DNA of 64,000 nucleotides from Roseateles terrae (lineage in GTDB: Bacteria > Pseudomonadota > Gammaproteobacteria > Burkholderiales > Burkholderiaceae_C). The stretch lies in contig NZ_JACHXO010000004.1 of NCBI RefSeq assembly GCF_014192155.1, forward strand, positions 310,001-374,000. The letters are read 5' to 3'. The translations under genes and the position numbers were made by a program. Numbering within the stretch: the first letter of the stretch is position 1; each line of letters opens with the position of its first letter. The notes under the pieces were generated by a model. That model made no database searches. It saw only the letters and a program-made list of their open reading frames with translations, and was not told the origin of the DNA. Of the stretch, positions 38,377 to 48,121 are shown piece by piece.

Positions 38377-39030
38377 TCAGGGCTTCCAGTGCAGGAAGTT
38401 GCGGTAGAGCGCGAGCCCGAACGCGGCACTTTTCTCGGGGTGGAATTGAGTGGCAAAAATGTTATCCCGCGCCACGGCGCAGGTAAAGCGCAAGCCGTAG
38501 TCACTCTCGCCCACGCTGTGCCCGGCATCGGTGGTGCGGGCATAAAAGCTGTGCACGAAATAGAACCAGCTGTCATTGGGCACGTCACCCCAGACCGGAT
38601 GCGTCCGCATCTGGTGCACGCGGTTCCAGCCCATCTGCGGCACCTTGTAACGGCTGCCATCGGGCTGGCGCTGGCCCTCCAGCTGGAAGCGCTGCACCCG
38701 GCCCGGGATCAGGCCCAGGCCCGGCGTGTCCTGCTCTTCGCTGTGGTCCAGCAGCATCTGCATGCCCACGCACACGCCCATCAGCGGCTTGTGGGCGGCC
38801 GCATGCAGCACCGCTTCCTTCAGGCCGGAGTCCTGCAGCTCGCGCATGCAGTCGCGCATCGCGCCCTGCCCCGGCAGCACCACGCGTTCGGCGGCCATCA
38901 CCTCTTCCGGACGGGCGGTGATGATCACCTGCACACCCTGACCCTCGGCCGCATGCATCACGGCCTGGGAAACCGAGCGCAGATTGCCCATGCCGTAGTC
39001 CACCACGGCCACGCTGCGGGTGCCGGCCAT
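38377..39030 (-). CDS. hisH: Imidazole glycerol phosphate synthase subunit HisH
   Basis: 217 residues from the ATG at 39030 (a GTG one codon earlier is also possible). Glutaminase half of the enzyme: oxyanion strand VLPGQGAM, nucleophile Cys in [10 protein letters not shown], and His-x-Glu in [10 protein letters not shown]. The ATG overlaps the hisB stop as TGATG. Confidence 0.97.
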   Translation of the reverse strand: MAGTRSVAVVDYGMGNLRSVSQAVMHAAEGQGVQVIITARPEEVMAAERVVLPGQGAMRDCMRELQDSGLKEAVLHAAAHKPLMGVCVGMQMLLDHSEEQDTPGLGLIPGRVQRFQLEGQRQPDGSRYKVPQMGWNRVHQMRTHPVWGDVPNDSWFYFVHSFYARTTDAGHSVGESDYGLRFTCAVARDNIFATQFHPEKSAAFGLALYRNFLHWKP

Positions 39031-39623
39031 CACAGGGTCCCCTTGGTGGAGGGAATCACCCCGGCGGAGCGGGGGTCAGGCGTCATCGCCATGCGCAAGG
39101 CTCGGCCGAAGGCCTTGAAGATGGTTTCGCACTGGTGATGGGCGTTGTGGCCCTTCAGGTTGTCCACATGCAGGGACACCAGCGCATGGTTCACGAAGCC
39201 CTGGAAGAACTCGTAGGTCAACTGGGTGTCGAAGGCGCCGATGGCACCGGAGGTGAACTTCACGTCCATCGCCAGGCCCGGACGGCCGGAGAAATCCACC
39301 ACCACGCGGGACAGCGCTTCGTCCAGCGGCACATAGCTGTGGCCGTAGCGGGTGATGCCCTTCTTGTCCCCGATGGCCTGCGCCACCGCCATGCCCAGCG
39401 TGATGCCGACGTCTTCCACCGTGTGATGGCCGTCGATGTGCAGGTCGCCCTTGGCGTCGATGTCCAGGTCGATCAGGCCGTGACGGGCGATCTGGTCCAG
39501 CATGTGGTCAAAGAAGCCGATGCCGGTGGACAGATGGGCCTGGCCGGTACCGTCCAGGTTCACGCGGACGCGGATCTGGGTTTCCTTGGTGTCGCGGCGG
39601 ACTTCGGCGATGCGTTCGCTCAT
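39030..39623 (-). CDS. hisB: Imidazoleglycerol-phosphate dehydratase
   Basis: 197 residues, the monofunctional dehydratase (no phosphatase half). Two Mn-binding His motifs: [11 protein letters not shown] and [11 protein letters not shown], plus [17 protein letters not shown]. Coupled to hisH; 65 bp after hisC. Confidence 0.98.
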   Translation of the reverse strand: MSERIAEVRRDTKETQIRVRVNLDGTGQAHLSTGIGFFDHMLDQIARHGLIDLDIDAKGDLHIDGHHTVEDVGITLGMAVAQAIGDKKGITRYGHSYVPLDEALSRVVVDFSGRPGLAMDVKFTSGAIGAFDTQLTYEFFQGFVNHALVSLHVDNLKGHNAHHQCETIFKAFGRALRMAMTPDPRSAGVIPSTKGTL

Positions 39624-39688
39624 GTTGCTTCCAGGGGCGGGGTCGGGGTTCGGAGTCGAAAGAGAGACGTAGGGGGATGCCGTGGGCT

Positions 39689-40792
39689 TCAGAGTGCCAC
39701 AGAACCGGCCTGCTCCGCCAGCGTCGCACGCAAGGCAGTGAGCATCGTGTGGTTCTCCTGCGGCGTGCCCACCGTCAGGCGGACGCAGCGGGCCAGCAGC
39801 GGATGCATGCCCGAGACATTCTTGATCAGCACGCCACGGGCCTTGAGCCCCGCATGCACCGCATTGGCATCGGGCACCCGGGTGAGGATCATGTTGCCCT
39901 CACTGGGGAAGGCCGTCACGCCCGGCAGCTGGGCCAGCTCGGCCTGCAGGCGCTCGCGTTCGGCGCGCAGCTCGGCGGCCTGCTGGTCGTAGACATCGGC
40001 ATGCTCCAGCGCGAACAAGCCGGCTTCGGCATTGAGCACGCTGATGTTGTAGGGCGGACGCAGCTTGTCGACCTGATGCACCACTTCGGCCTGACCCATC
40101 AGGTAGCCGATGCGCACCCCCGCCAGGCCGAACTTGCTCATGGTGCGCATCACCAGCACGTGGTCGTAGCGGTCCAGCAGGCCCATGGCATTGCGGGCGG
40201 CGAAGGGCTGGTAGGCCTCGTCGATCACCACCAGCCCCGGGGCGATCTGCACCAGGCGCTCGATGACGTCGGCGTCCCAGAGGTTGGCGGTCGGGTTGTT
40301 GGGATAGGCCAGGTACAGCAGCGCCGGCTGATGGGTCTCGATGGCGGCTTGCATGGCGGCTTCGTCCAGCTCGAACTGCGGCGTCAGCGGCACTCCGACG
40401 AAGTTCAGGCCCAGGTAACGGGCGGACAGCTCGTACATGACAAAACCGGGCACCGGGGCCATCACCGTCGCGCCCGGACGGGCCACGGCCAGCGACAGCA
40501 GAGAAATCAGCTCGTCCGACCCGTTGCCCAGCATGATGCCGTGATGGGCCGGCATGCCGGCGTGGCGGGCCAGGGCCTGTGCCAGTTCGCCGCTGCGCTC
40601 GCCCGGGTAGCGGTTGATGGCCACCCGGCCCAGCCGCTCGCCCAGCGCCTGCTGCAGCGATTCGGGCAGGCGGTAGGGGTTCTCCATCGCGTCCATCTTC
40701 AGCAGGCCGGCGGCGCTGTGCACCTGGTAGGCATGCAGGGCACGGACGTCGTCGCGGATGTGCTCAAGGGCGCGGGTCAGGAAGGCAGTCAT
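39689..40792 (-). CDS. hisC: Histidinol-phosphate aminotransferase
   Basis: 367 residues. PLP enzyme: [37 protein letters not shown], and the Schiff-base Lys in [16 protein letters not shown]. Its start overlaps the stop of the upstream PIN-domain toxin gene by 4 bp. hisG and hisD, which normally precede hisC in this order, are absent here. Confidence 0.96.
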   Translation of the reverse strand: MTAFLTRALEHIRDDVRALHAYQVHSAAGLLKMDAMENPYRLPESLQQALGERLGRVAINRYPGERSGELAQALARHAGMPAHHGIMLGNGSDELISLLSLAVARPGATVMAPVPGFVMYELSARYLGLNFVGVPLTPQFELDEAAMQAAIETHQPALLYLAYPNNPTANLWDADVIERLVQIAPGLVVIDEAYQPFAARNAMGLLDRYDHVLVMRTMSKFGLAGVRIGYLMGQAEVVHQVDKLRPPYNISVLNAEAGLFALEHADVYDQQAAELRAERERLQAELAQLPGVTAFPSEGNMILTRVPDANAVHAGLKARGVLIKNVSGMHPLLARCVRLTVGTPQENHTMLTALRATLAEQAGSVAL

Positions 40793-41325
40793 GCGGAACG
40801 CTCGACACGGGCTGCGTCGGCCGGCAGGGCCCGCAGCGGATTGAGGATGGTGACGCTGTCATACAGCTGCTGATGCGGCAGCGTCAGGCTCAGCAGCAGG
40901 TCGCAGCCCTGCACCTTGGCGGCGGCCACGATCAGGGCATCGGCATAGGGCAGATTGAAGCGGCTCTCCAGGGACCAGGCCGACTCGACCGTCGCATGGT
41001 CGATCGCCCAGGGGGCCCAGCGCTGATAGCGGCGCACTTCGGCACGGGCATCCCCATTGGGCATCGGCGGGTCGATGCGGCTGGTGATGGTGCGGTAGAA
41101 CTCGTTGAGCACCTGGCTGGACACACGGCCCAGGCGCTGCTGCCATAGCACCTGGAGCCAGCGCATCACCTGGGCGCGTCGCTCGGGGAAGGCGCCGTCC
41201 TCGCTCTGGATCAGCACGGAGGTGTCGACAAACACCGGGCCGGACACGGCCACGACCGGAATCTCCGCCGGCATGTCCGTCGGCAGTGGCGCCGGACACC
41301 CGGCGGCAGCGTTGCGGCGGCTCAT
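40789..41325 (-). CDS. VapC-type PIN-domain toxin (ribonuclease)
   Basis: 178 residues. PIN acidic residues: Asp in GPVFVDTSVLIQ, Glu in VSSQVLNEFYRTI, Asp in LPYADALIVAAA. Probable Mg-dependent endoribonuclease. The first 25 or so residues precede the fold, so an internal ATG at 41274 may be the true start, but the ATG at 41325 overlaps the antitoxin stop (TGATG), typical of TA coupling. Its end overlaps hisC. Confidence 0.87.
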   Translation of the reverse strand: MSRRNAAAGCPAPLPTDMPAEIPVVAVSGPVFVDTSVLIQSEDGAFPERRAQVMRWLQVLWQQRLGRVSSQVLNEFYRTITSRIDPPMPNGDARAEVRRYQRWAPWAIDHATVESAWSLESRFNLPYADALIVAAAKVQGCDLLLSLTLPHQQLYDSVTILNPLRALPADAARVERSA

Positions 41326-41543
41326 CAGGGCAGTTCCCGGCTGGGATAGCCGCCGCCGTCCGAGGCCCAGGTGCGCTCGCGGTGCAGCCAGTCCTGTAAC
41401 GCGCGCTCATAGGCGTCGTCCGAGCGCATCTTCTCGGCCAGCAGCTCACCGACAAGGCGGGAGACGCTGGTATTGCGCCGTGCGGCTTCCAGCCGCGCCC
41501 ATTCGGCGACGCTGTCTTCCATGGTCACGGTCACGTTCTTCAT
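41325..41543 (-). CDS. Antitoxin of the VapBC-type pair (ribbon-helix-helix-like)
   Basis: 72 residues from the ATG at 41543. A short strand (MKNVTVTMEDSVAEWARLEA) followed by helices with RRNTSVSRLVGELLAEKM is a CopG/Arc-like DNA-binding fold; the C-terminal tail (ALQDWLHRERTW) should wrap the toxin. A palindromic operator lies 14 bp upstream, fitting autoregulation by the TA complex. Confidence 0.85.
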   Translation of the reverse strand: MKNVTVTMEDSVAEWARLEAARRNTSVSRLVGELLAEKMRSDDAYERALQDWLHRERTWASDGGGYPSRELP

Positions 41544-41556
41544 GAGTCGGAATGCT

Positions 41557-41587
41557 ACACGAAGTTCGTGTTGCACGAACTTCGTGT
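41557..41587. promoter_or_regulatory. Inverted-repeat operator of the TA pair
   Basis: CACGAAGTTCGTG (41558-41570), TTG, then its exact reverse complement CACGAACTTCGTG (41574-41586). Each half is itself nearly palindromic, so two dimers could bind side by side, as with RHH antitoxins. Confidence 0.8.
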
Positions 41588-41615
41588 CCTCTTCATTTCC
41601 TTGGGCGGAACGCGC

Positions 41616-42155
41616 TTATTGGTAGGTGACGGTCACCGTCAGGCTGTCGGTATAGGTGCCGGGCGGTACGGTGAGCTGCCGGCCCGGGATCCGGCCGTAG
41701 ACAGTGAAGGTGACCCCGGGTGTCAGTCCGAGCGCGTCCAGCAGCACCGAGCTGGACACCCGGCCGGTGGACGTGGTGCCATCGCCCCAGACGGTGGTGT
41801 AGTTGCTGTCGAGATAGACGTTGTAGGAAATGGTGTTCGCACCCGAGGCCATGCGGCGGGTGCTGAAGCTCGTGCCGCCGCCCTTGCCCAGGTCCACGGT
41901 GAAGGGCACGAGCAATCCGGCCACGCCGCCGCAGGTGACCTTGACGCTGCCGGTGGAATCCGTGTTGCCAAAGGCCAGCGGGTTGTAGGCCGCGAACACG
42001 ATGTTGGTCACCACCACATTGCAGGTGCAGACCGCAGGCAGGCATAGCGCCTGCGCCTGGGGGGCCGACAGCAGTCCGGCCAGGCCTGTGAGCAGCGGTG
42101 CCAGATGCCGCAGCCAGAGCCCCCCGTCGTCCCACTGCGCTGCCCGTCGCTTCAT
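41616..42155 (-). CDS. Coat-U-domain pilus subunit, probable tip or minor subunit
   Basis: 179 residues. Signal sequence (about 12-37, cleavage near AQALC) then a spore-coat-U domain as in archaic chaperone-usher pilins; Cys residues ALCLPAVCTCN and VTCGG may form disulfides. It ends LTVTVTYQ, a donor-strand-type terminus. Last gene of the usher operon, overlapping the usher stop by 4 bp; the Csu tip subunit CsuE occupies the same place. Confidence 0.82.
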   Translation of the reverse strand: MKRRAAQWDDGGLWLRHLAPLLTGLAGLLSAPQAQALCLPAVCTCNVVVTNIVFAAYNPLAFGNTDSTGSVKVTCGGVAGLLVPFTVDLGKGGGTSFSTRRMASGANTISYNVYLDSNYTTVWGDGTTSTGRVSSSVLLDALGLTPGVTFTVYGRIPGRQLTVPPGTYTDSLTVTVTYQ

Positions 42156-44659
42156 GGCGCACTCCTCGTTGTGGACGCTGGCGTCGGCGTGGCCTGGCAG
42201 GTCACCACCCCCAGGTCCGGCAGTTCCCGCGCACCCGGCGGCAATTCAATGCTGGCTTCACACCCGCCGTCCGGCCATCGGACTTCCAGCCGGTGCGGTC
42301 CCGGCGCGGCACTGAGCCCCGCAACGAACGCCCGCCCGTCCAGCCCCACCGGGAAGCTGCGCATCTGGTCCACCGGGCGCAGGTCCGCCCCGGCCGGCAC
42401 CGGATGCCCGTGCGCGTCCACCAACCGGAAGGTGGCCGTGCGGCTGATCCCGATGGGGAAGCGGATCAGCGAGGCGCGGCGCGCGGCGGGCGTCACCTGA
42501 AGGTCCAGCGATTCGATGTCGGCATCCAGCGGCAGGTCGTCCGCCATGACGCCCACCCGGTTGACCTGGTAGCCGCGCAGCGTGGGCAGATAGGCGCGGC
42601 CGCTGGCATCGGTGCGGGCAACCACCTGGTTGTCGTGGGTGATGCGGACATCGGGATGGTCCGCCACCTCCACCACCGCGAATCCGCCATCCACCCGGCG
42701 GCCCGCATAGACACTGCCGTCCAGCCAGGCGAGCCCACCGCCGACGCCCGCGCGCAGATCGGTGCGCCCCTGCAGACGGGACACGCCCCCGTTGAGCGCG
42801 ACATGCCGGTCCTGCCATTGCGCCAGCAGCTGCCGACGTCCGCCCGAGTCGGCCAGCACCTGATATCCCAGCCCTTCCCCAGGCGGCGGGTTGTCCTGGA
42901 ACTGCAGCTGCCACTGGCGCTGCGACGGTGAATCGCCGCCGCGCTGGCCCTGCCAGCTGGTGGAGATGCTTTGATGGTCGCCGATCGGCAGCGTCCAGAA
43001 CAGCGACACCGCCGTGCCGCCGCCCCCACCGGCTTTCAGCATCGACAGACCGATATAGCCCCAGGCGCCAAGGCCTCGGCCCGCGTTGAGCGTCCACAGC
43101 TTTGTGGCCGGCGTGATCACGCCCTGGACCGACGGCCGCTGCGGCGCGCCCTGGTACACCAGCCCCGCACCGAGTCCCCAGCCCTGCCACTGCGTCCCCA
43201 AGGTCGCCGAGCCGCTCCAGCGCGGAGATTCCGTCAGTCCGCGCTGGACAAAGCCCACCGACGCCCGACGCACCTCCACCGCACCGCTCCAGCCGAACCC
43301 CTGGCGCTCCAGGCCCAGGGTGCCCAGCCAGCCGCCACGGGGGAGGCGCCTACCGGCGACGCCGCCCTCCGACACGCCGCCCACGCTCCCCGTGCTGCCG
43401 CCGTCACTCAGGTCCTCGCCGCCCGCCAGACGGCTGTGGCTCCGCGCCACCGAGACATTGAGCGTGCCCCAGTCCTGCAGCAGCCACAGCCCCGAGGCGC
43501 CCACGGTCTGCTGATCCGCCGCCAGCTCACCTCGCCCCTCGACGGTGAAATGCGTGTTCACCCCACGCCGCCAGGTCACCTGACCGAGCCCCTGCCCATA
43601 CCGCGCGCTGTCGATGCCATAGTTCTCACGCACCCAGCCCAGCTCGAAGCTGTAGGCATCGAGCCCCGGTTTGAGCAGCGATGGGCTGATGTAGTAGGGC
43701 TGCACCACCACCTGCTCCCGTCCCAGCAGATCCTTCACCACGGTGCGGATCTCCCCCTGCCCGGTCACCAGCGGCAGGTCGGTGATGTCGAAGGGCCCGG
43801 GCTGCACCCGCCCCTGCAGGCGCTGGCTGTTGTTGACAAACACGTCCACGGTGGACGGCAGCGCCGCCTCGCCTTTGAGCGTGGGCAGGGGAAAACTCAG
43901 GAAGCCGGGACGCAGGCTGAAGTCGGACGCCCACTGCACGCCGCCCATCCGCAACGCCCGTCCCCAGCTCCCAGCCTGACTGATCACATCCCCCACCCGC
44001 AGCGTGGCGAGCCGGGCGGGCCGGTCCCAGGTCCACCGGGTGTCGAGCCGCGTCCAGCCGCTGTCACTGCGGTAGAGCATCTGATGATTGAGGTCACCCG
44101 GGCCGGTCAGCACGCCCAGCTCGGCCAGGCCGTCCAGTGCGCCGTCGCCGCCGACGCGGCGTTGCCATTGCAGGTCGTAATTGGCGAACAGTCCGAGCTG
44201 CGCCGGCAGCGTGACCTGCGTGGCGGCGCGATCCAGTTCCAGCTTCTGATTGGCGAAGGCTTGCGGCGGAGCGTCCAGTTCGAGGGTCTGGCTGAGTTCT
44301 TCCACCCGCCAGCGCACCAGCCCCCCGGGACCGTCGCTGAGGATCAGATACAGCTCGTTGTCGATCATCCGCGGCGGCAGGGACGGCGGCCGCAACATCA
44401 GCTCCTGCCAGAGCGTCTGAGGCAGGGCAAGGCCCTCGGGCACCCGCACGGCGCGCACCGTCTGAGGCCGCGGCTGCCCGTTCACCCGCAGCCCCAGCAG
44501 CAGCGTCTCGCCGAAGCGGGGCGCCGCGGCAGCACGCTCGGCGGCCAGACGCTCCAGCGTGCGCTGCAGGTCATCCGCCGACGTCTGACCGGCCGCCGCC
44601 AGCGGCGCGGCCAGCAACAGGCTGCAGCACTCACTGCGAGCCCGCGCCCAGTGCGACAT
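42152..44659 (-). CDS. Outer-membrane usher protein (Csu-like chaperone-usher pilus)
   Basis: 835 residues. Secretion pore and assembly platform for pilus subunits. N-terminal signal region (about 1-25), N-terminal domain, 24-strand barrel with plug (about 130-690; VDVFVNNSQRLQGRVQPGPF is a strong usher signature), and C-terminal domains (LPTLRGYQVN, then a YxxG-free end). It starts 29 bp inside the chaperone gene. Slightly longer upstream starts are not excluded. Confidence 0.92.
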   Translation of the reverse strand: MSHWARARSECCSLLLAAPLAAAGQTSADDLQRTLERLAAERAAAAPRFGETLLLGLRVNGQPRPQTVRAVRVPEGLALPQTLWQELMLRPPSLPPRMIDNELYLILSDGPGGLVRWRVEELSQTLELDAPPQAFANQKLELDRAATQVTLPAQLGLFANYDLQWQRRVGGDGALDGLAELGVLTGPGDLNHQMLYRSDSGWTRLDTRWTWDRPARLATLRVGDVISQAGSWGRALRMGGVQWASDFSLRPGFLSFPLPTLKGEAALPSTVDVFVNNSQRLQGRVQPGPFDITDLPLVTGQGEIRTVVKDLLGREQVVVQPYYISPSLLKPGLDAYSFELGWVRENYGIDSARYGQGLGQVTWRRGVNTHFTVEGRGELAADQQTVGASGLWLLQDWGTLNVSVARSHSRLAGGEDLSDGGSTGSVGGVSEGGVAGRRLPRGGWLGTLGLERQGFGWSGAVEVRRASVGFVQRGLTESPRWSGSATLGTQWQGWGLGAGLVYQGAPQRPSVQGVITPATKLWTLNAGRGLGAWGYIGLSMLKAGGGGGTAVSLFWTLPIGDHQSISTSWQGQRGGDSPSQRQWQLQFQDNPPPGEGLGYQVLADSGGRRQLLAQWQDRHVALNGGVSRLQGRTDLRAGVGGGLAWLDGSVYAGRRVDGGFAVVEVADHPDVRITHDNQVVARTDASGRAYLPTLRGYQVNRVGVMADDLPLDADIESLDLQVTPAARRASLIRFPIGISRTATFRLVDAHGHPVPAGADLRPVDQMRSFPVGLDGRAFVAGLSAAPGPHRLEVRWPDGGCEASIELPPGARELPDLGVVTCQATPTPASTTRSAP

Positions 44660-45404
44660 GCTGCAGGCCCTGGTCGGTCAAGACCTGGAGCGTGCCGGAA
44701 GGGCTGGCAGGGGTGGCGATGCGAAAGCTTCGCTGCTCCCCGGGAAAGATCACACTCTGCGCACCCGACACCGCGAGGACCTTGCTCTCGCCAGCGGCGC
44801 CGGCCAGCCGCAACTCGCTGACCTTCATATGCACATTGCCGTTGTTGGAGACGGTGGCCACCGTGTCGCCGCTCGAAGTGCGCTGCACCTGCCAGGTCTG
44901 CTCCCGGCGCACCTGATTCGGCGCCACATACACCGGCACCCGCAGCGCCACCAGCACCCGCACCTGCCCGGACACGCGGTTCTCACTGGCGCGAGCCACC
45001 GGGACTTCGCGCAGCACCATCCGGTAGGTGGCTTCCTGTTGCAGGTCGGGCGTGCGGCGCAGACCCAGCCGCAGGATCTGCGTCTGCCCGGGCTGCAGGG
45101 TGAAGATGGGCGGATTGACGATCAACTCCTGCGTCGGCGCATCCAGGTCCTGGCCGGCCTGCCGCGTCCAGGCGATGGCCTCGGCCTGCATCACCACCAC
45201 GTCGTTGCCGTTGTTGACCACCTGGACGGTGGCCCGGTCATTCTGTCGATCCAGGTGAACGTTGACCGGCATGATGCTGACATCCGCACCCCAGGCAGGC
45301 GCGCTCATGAATGCCGCCAGCAGCCAGGCGCCCAACGGCAGCCATCCGATGAACCGGTAACTCGGTGAATACCGCCAAGGAAGCGGCGGCACATTCGGTC
45401 TCAT
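44631..45404 (-). CDS. PapD-like periplasmic pilus chaperone
   Basis: 257 residues from the ATG at 45404 (GGAGG five bases upstream); an ATG at 45416 with its own GGAG is equally possible. Signal peptide ending near PAWGA, then two Ig-like domains: DVSIMPVNVHLDRQNDRATV, NPPIFTLQPGQTQILRLGLR with the subunit-binding region, and a second domain to the C-terminus. Donates a strand to coat-U subunits. Between the major subunit and the usher, as in csuC. Confidence 0.9.
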   Translation of the reverse strand: MRPNVPPLPWRYSPSYRFIGWLPLGAWLLAAFMSAPAWGADVSIMPVNVHLDRQNDRATVQVVNNGNDVVVMQAEAIAWTRQAGQDLDAPTQELIVNPPIFTLQPGQTQILRLGLRRTPDLQQEATYRMVLREVPVARASENRVSGQVRVLVALRVPVYVAPNQVRREQTWQVQRTSSGDTVATVSNNGNVHMKVSELRLAGAAGESKVLAVSGAQSVIFPGEQRSFRIATPASPSGTLQVLTDQGLQHVALGAGSQ

Positions 45405-45472
45405 GGATCCCTCCATTGCTGTTCTCCTGTTCTGCCGTCCCTCCGCACGCGCCACCGCAGGCAGCGGCGGTG

Positions 45473-45994
45473 TCAATAACTGATGGTCACCGTCACCGTG
45501 TCGGTGTAGACCCCCGGCGGAATGCCGGTGAGCGACGGCAGCCGGCCATAGATGGTCACGTTCTGCGGATTGCCGGAGCCCGTCCCGCTGTAGGTGGCGC
45601 TGGCGGTGCCATTGCCCCAGACCGAGCTGCGGCCACTGTCCACATACAGTTGATAGGGCAATGAATAAGCGCCGCTCTTGAGCAGCCGACCGGTGAAGTT
45701 GGTGGCCGTCCCGGCATTGACGCCGGCATTGAGCGACAGCGTGTAAGGCGTCGTGGCGGTGCATTGCACGGTGAGGGTGGAGGTGGCGTCGACCACGGCC
45801 GCATTCACCGGATTGAGTGCATTGCCAAAGTTGAGCGTACTGCCGGAGACCGTGCAGGCGCTCGTCACCAGTACCGACGAGCCCAATGAACTGTTCACCG
45901 TGCCCGCGGTCGCATTGGGCAGGTACACGGCAGCGCTCAGACACATCCCCGCCATGGCGGGCTGGAGCCAACGCATAAGCAGCAGCGGGCTCAT
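45473..45994 (-). CDS. Coat-U-domain pilus subunit, probable major subunit
   Basis: 173 residues from the ATG at 45994 (another at 45976). Signal peptide, then coat-U domain: TSACTVSGSTLNFGNALNP, VQCTATTPYTLSLNAG, SVWGNGT, VTIYGRLPS and a terminal VTVTISY. The frame is open to 46135 without a signal peptide there. Heads the minus-strand chaperone-usher operon. Confidence 0.85.
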   Translation of the reverse strand: MSPLLLMRWLQPAMAGMCLSAAVYLPNATAGTVNSSLGSSVLVTSACTVSGSTLNFGNALNPVNAAVVDATSTLTVQCTATTPYTLSLNAGVNAGTATNFTGRLLKSGAYSLPYQLYVDSGRSSVWGNGTASATYSGTGSGNPQNVTIYGRLPSLTGIPPGVYTDTVTVTISY

Positions 45995-46393
45995 GGGCCC
46001 GTGATGGTTGTCCGTCCCTTGCAACCCCTGATGAGGAAGTGCCCCGCCATTGGATGCATCGTCGCGCCGCCGTCGGACCGGAAGGTCAGGAGGCGAACGC
46101 AAGTGCAGGCTAGAGGCGACGGCTATGAAATGCAAGCCACCCGAACGTCATGCCCGTTTCATCGAGGAGACAACCGCTGTACGTCAATGACTGACTGCTG
46201 AGTGGAGAGCCCTGACGCGCTCAGCGCAGCAAACTTTCACACGGGTTGGCCCACTCCCTCCATGGGGGGGGTGACGTCCGTGAAATTCGTCATCGCGTGA
46301 CGCGTACGTTTGGGATTCAATACCGTTCATCGACTCACAAACGCCTTGCAGCCCAGGTCTGGGTGTCAGGACTGAAGCCTTCACTTCCGTCTC
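45995..46393. promoter_or_regulatory. Divergent promoter region of the coat-U genes
   Basis: 399 bp between two divergent coat-U genes with no supported gene. Both transcription starts should lie here. I see no convincing -35/-10 pair; a run of eight G occurs near 46264. Confidence 0.5.
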
Positions 46394-46963
46394 ATGAACC
46401 CCGTGCTCCGGTTTCGTTCTTCCCGCTCAACTCGACCTCTCTCCTGCCAGCGACTCCTGCGCGCGATGCGCCTGAGCGCAGCTCTCGGCGCAGGCGCCCT
46501 GATGAGCCTGCCGACCATGTCGGCACCCAGCAGCGCAAGCGGCAGCCTTGAGGTCGGCGCCACCATCGTGGTGGCCTGCACTGTCTCCGGCAGCACCCTG
46601 AACTTCGGGACGGCGATTGATCCGCTGCAGAGCAATGGCGCCATCGACGCCAGCACCAACCTCTCGGTCACCTGCACCCGTACCACGCCTTACAGCGTCG
46701 CGCTGAGTGCCGGTGCCCATGCGGGCGGGCTCAATGCCTTTGGCTCTCGGGCCATGAAAAGTGGCACGCACACGCTGGCCTACCAGCTTTATCTCGATGC
46801 CGCCCGCAGCCAGGTGTGGGGCAACGGGACCAATAGCAGCGTCTACACCGGCACGGGCACCGGCAGCATCCAGCAACTGACCATCTATGGCCGACTGCCG
46901 TCCGTCGCCCAGGCAGCGCCCGGGGACTACAGCGACACGGTAACCGTCACCATCACCTATTGA
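46394..46963 (+). CDS. Coat-U-domain pilus subunit, divergent paralogue
   Basis: 189 residues. Basic start, signal sequence (about 20-44), coat-U domain nearly the same as its minus-strand neighbour: VACTVSGSTLNFGTAIDP, VTCTRTTPYSVALSAGAHAG, QVWGNGTNSS, LTIYGRLPS and a terminal VTVTITY. A duplication with inversion of the major subunit is the simplest origin. It may be an alternative subunit assembled by the same usher. Confidence 0.85.
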   Translation: MNPVLRFRSSRSTRPLSCQRLLRAMRLSAALGAGALMSLPTMSAPSSASGSLEVGATIVVACTVSGSTLNFGTAIDPLQSNGAIDASTNLSVTCTRTTPYSVALSAGAHAGGLNAFGSRAMKSGTHTLAYQLYLDAARSQVWGNGTNSSVYTGTGTGSIQQLTIYGRLPSVAQAAPGDYSDTVTVTITY

Positions 46964-47017
46964 TTCGCGCCGCGCGCGAATTGAGAGGATGGCGAAAGGG
47001 CCGCTCCTCTCCCCTGA

Positions 47018-48121
47018 TCACGCGGACGCCGACCGGTAGCGCTCCAGCCAATGCGCATACGGCGCCGGGAGCACCCACGCCGGGCGGTCCTGCTGCAGCT
47101 TCATGGCGACGTGGTACGGCCAGTGCGGATTGGCCAGTTGGGCACGCCCAACCATCACCAGGTCCATCTGGCCCGACGAGACCGCATGCTCGGCCAGTTC
47201 CGGCGTGTCGATGCCCCAGGACGACGCGACCGGCAGACCGGCTTCACGGCGCACCCGCTCGGCGATCGGACCGAGAAACGCCGGCCCCCAGGGGATCTGC
47301 GCGTCAGGCGTGGAAAAGCCGACGCTCACATTCAGCAGGTCCAGGCCTTCGTCCCGCATCTGGCGGGTCAGGCCGATGGCTTCGGCCAGCGTCTCTTCAT
47401 CTCGCCCATCGAATTCAATGACACCAAACCGCGCGGTCAGCGGCAGCGACTCCGGCCACACCTGACGCACCGCCTTGAGCGTTTCCAGCAGGAAACGTCC
47501 GCGGTTGGCCGCACTGCCGCCGTAATCGTCGGTGCGCTGATTGGCATGTACCGAGAAGAAGCTCTGCGCCAGATAGCCGTGCGCAAAGTGCAGCTCCAGC
47601 CACTGGAAACCGGCATCCCGGGCGCGCCGCGCGGCGGCCACAAAGGCGGCCTGCACCCGCTGGATGTCGTCCAGCGTCATCGCCTGCGGCACCCGCGGCA
47701 GATGCTTGCCAAAGGCCACGGCGGACGGAGCCATCGGCGTCCAGGCGCGAGGATCCCCTGCCGGAATGTGGTCATCGCCCTCCCAGGGCCGATGGGCGCT
47801 GGCCTTGCGGCCCGCATGGGCGATCTGGATGCCGGCCACCGCGCCTGCGGCCTTGATGGAGGCAGCAATCTCGGCCAGTCCCTGCGCATGGGCGTCGCTC
47901 CACAGCCCCGTACACCCCGGGGTGATGCGTCCTTCCGGCAGCACGCCGGTGGCTTCGACGATCACCAGACCGGAGCCGCCGCGCGCAAGCCCGGCGTAGT
48001 GCGCCCGATGCCAATCGGTGACGAAGCCGTCCTCGGCGCTGTACTGGCACATCGGCGGCACCGCGATGCGGTTTCGCAACGTGACGCTCTTCAGGGTGAA
48101 AGGGGAAAACAGACTTGACAT
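47018..48121 (-). CDS. Old-yellow-enzyme-type NADH:flavin oxidoreductase (YqjM/XenA class)
   Basis: 367 residues from the ATG at 48121. FMN barrel enzyme that reduces activated C=C bonds. MSSLFSPFTLKSVTLRNRI start, PPMCQYSAEDGF with the class III active-site Cys, QIAHAGRKAS with the substrate His, LHFAHGYLAQSFFS, and VMVGRAQLANPHWP near the end. Physiological substrate unknown; often an oxidative or xenobiotic stress enzyme. Confidence 0.92.
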   Translation of the reverse strand: MSSLFSPFTLKSVTLRNRIAVPPMCQYSAEDGFVTDWHRAHYAGLARGGSGLVIVEATGVLPEGRITPGCTGLWSDAHAQGLAEIAASIKAAGAVAGIQIAHAGRKASAHRPWEGDDHIPAGDPRAWTPMAPSAVAFGKHLPRVPQAMTLDDIQRVQAAFVAAARRARDAGFQWLELHFAHGYLAQSFFSVHANQRTDDYGGSAANRGRFLLETLKAVRQVWPESLPLTARFGVIEFDGRDEETLAEAIGLTRQMRDEGLDLLNVSVGFSTPDAQIPWGPAFLGPIAERVRREAGLPVASSWGIDTPELAEHAVSSGQMDLVMVGRAQLANPHWPYHVAMKLQQDRPAWVLPAPYAHWLERYRSASA

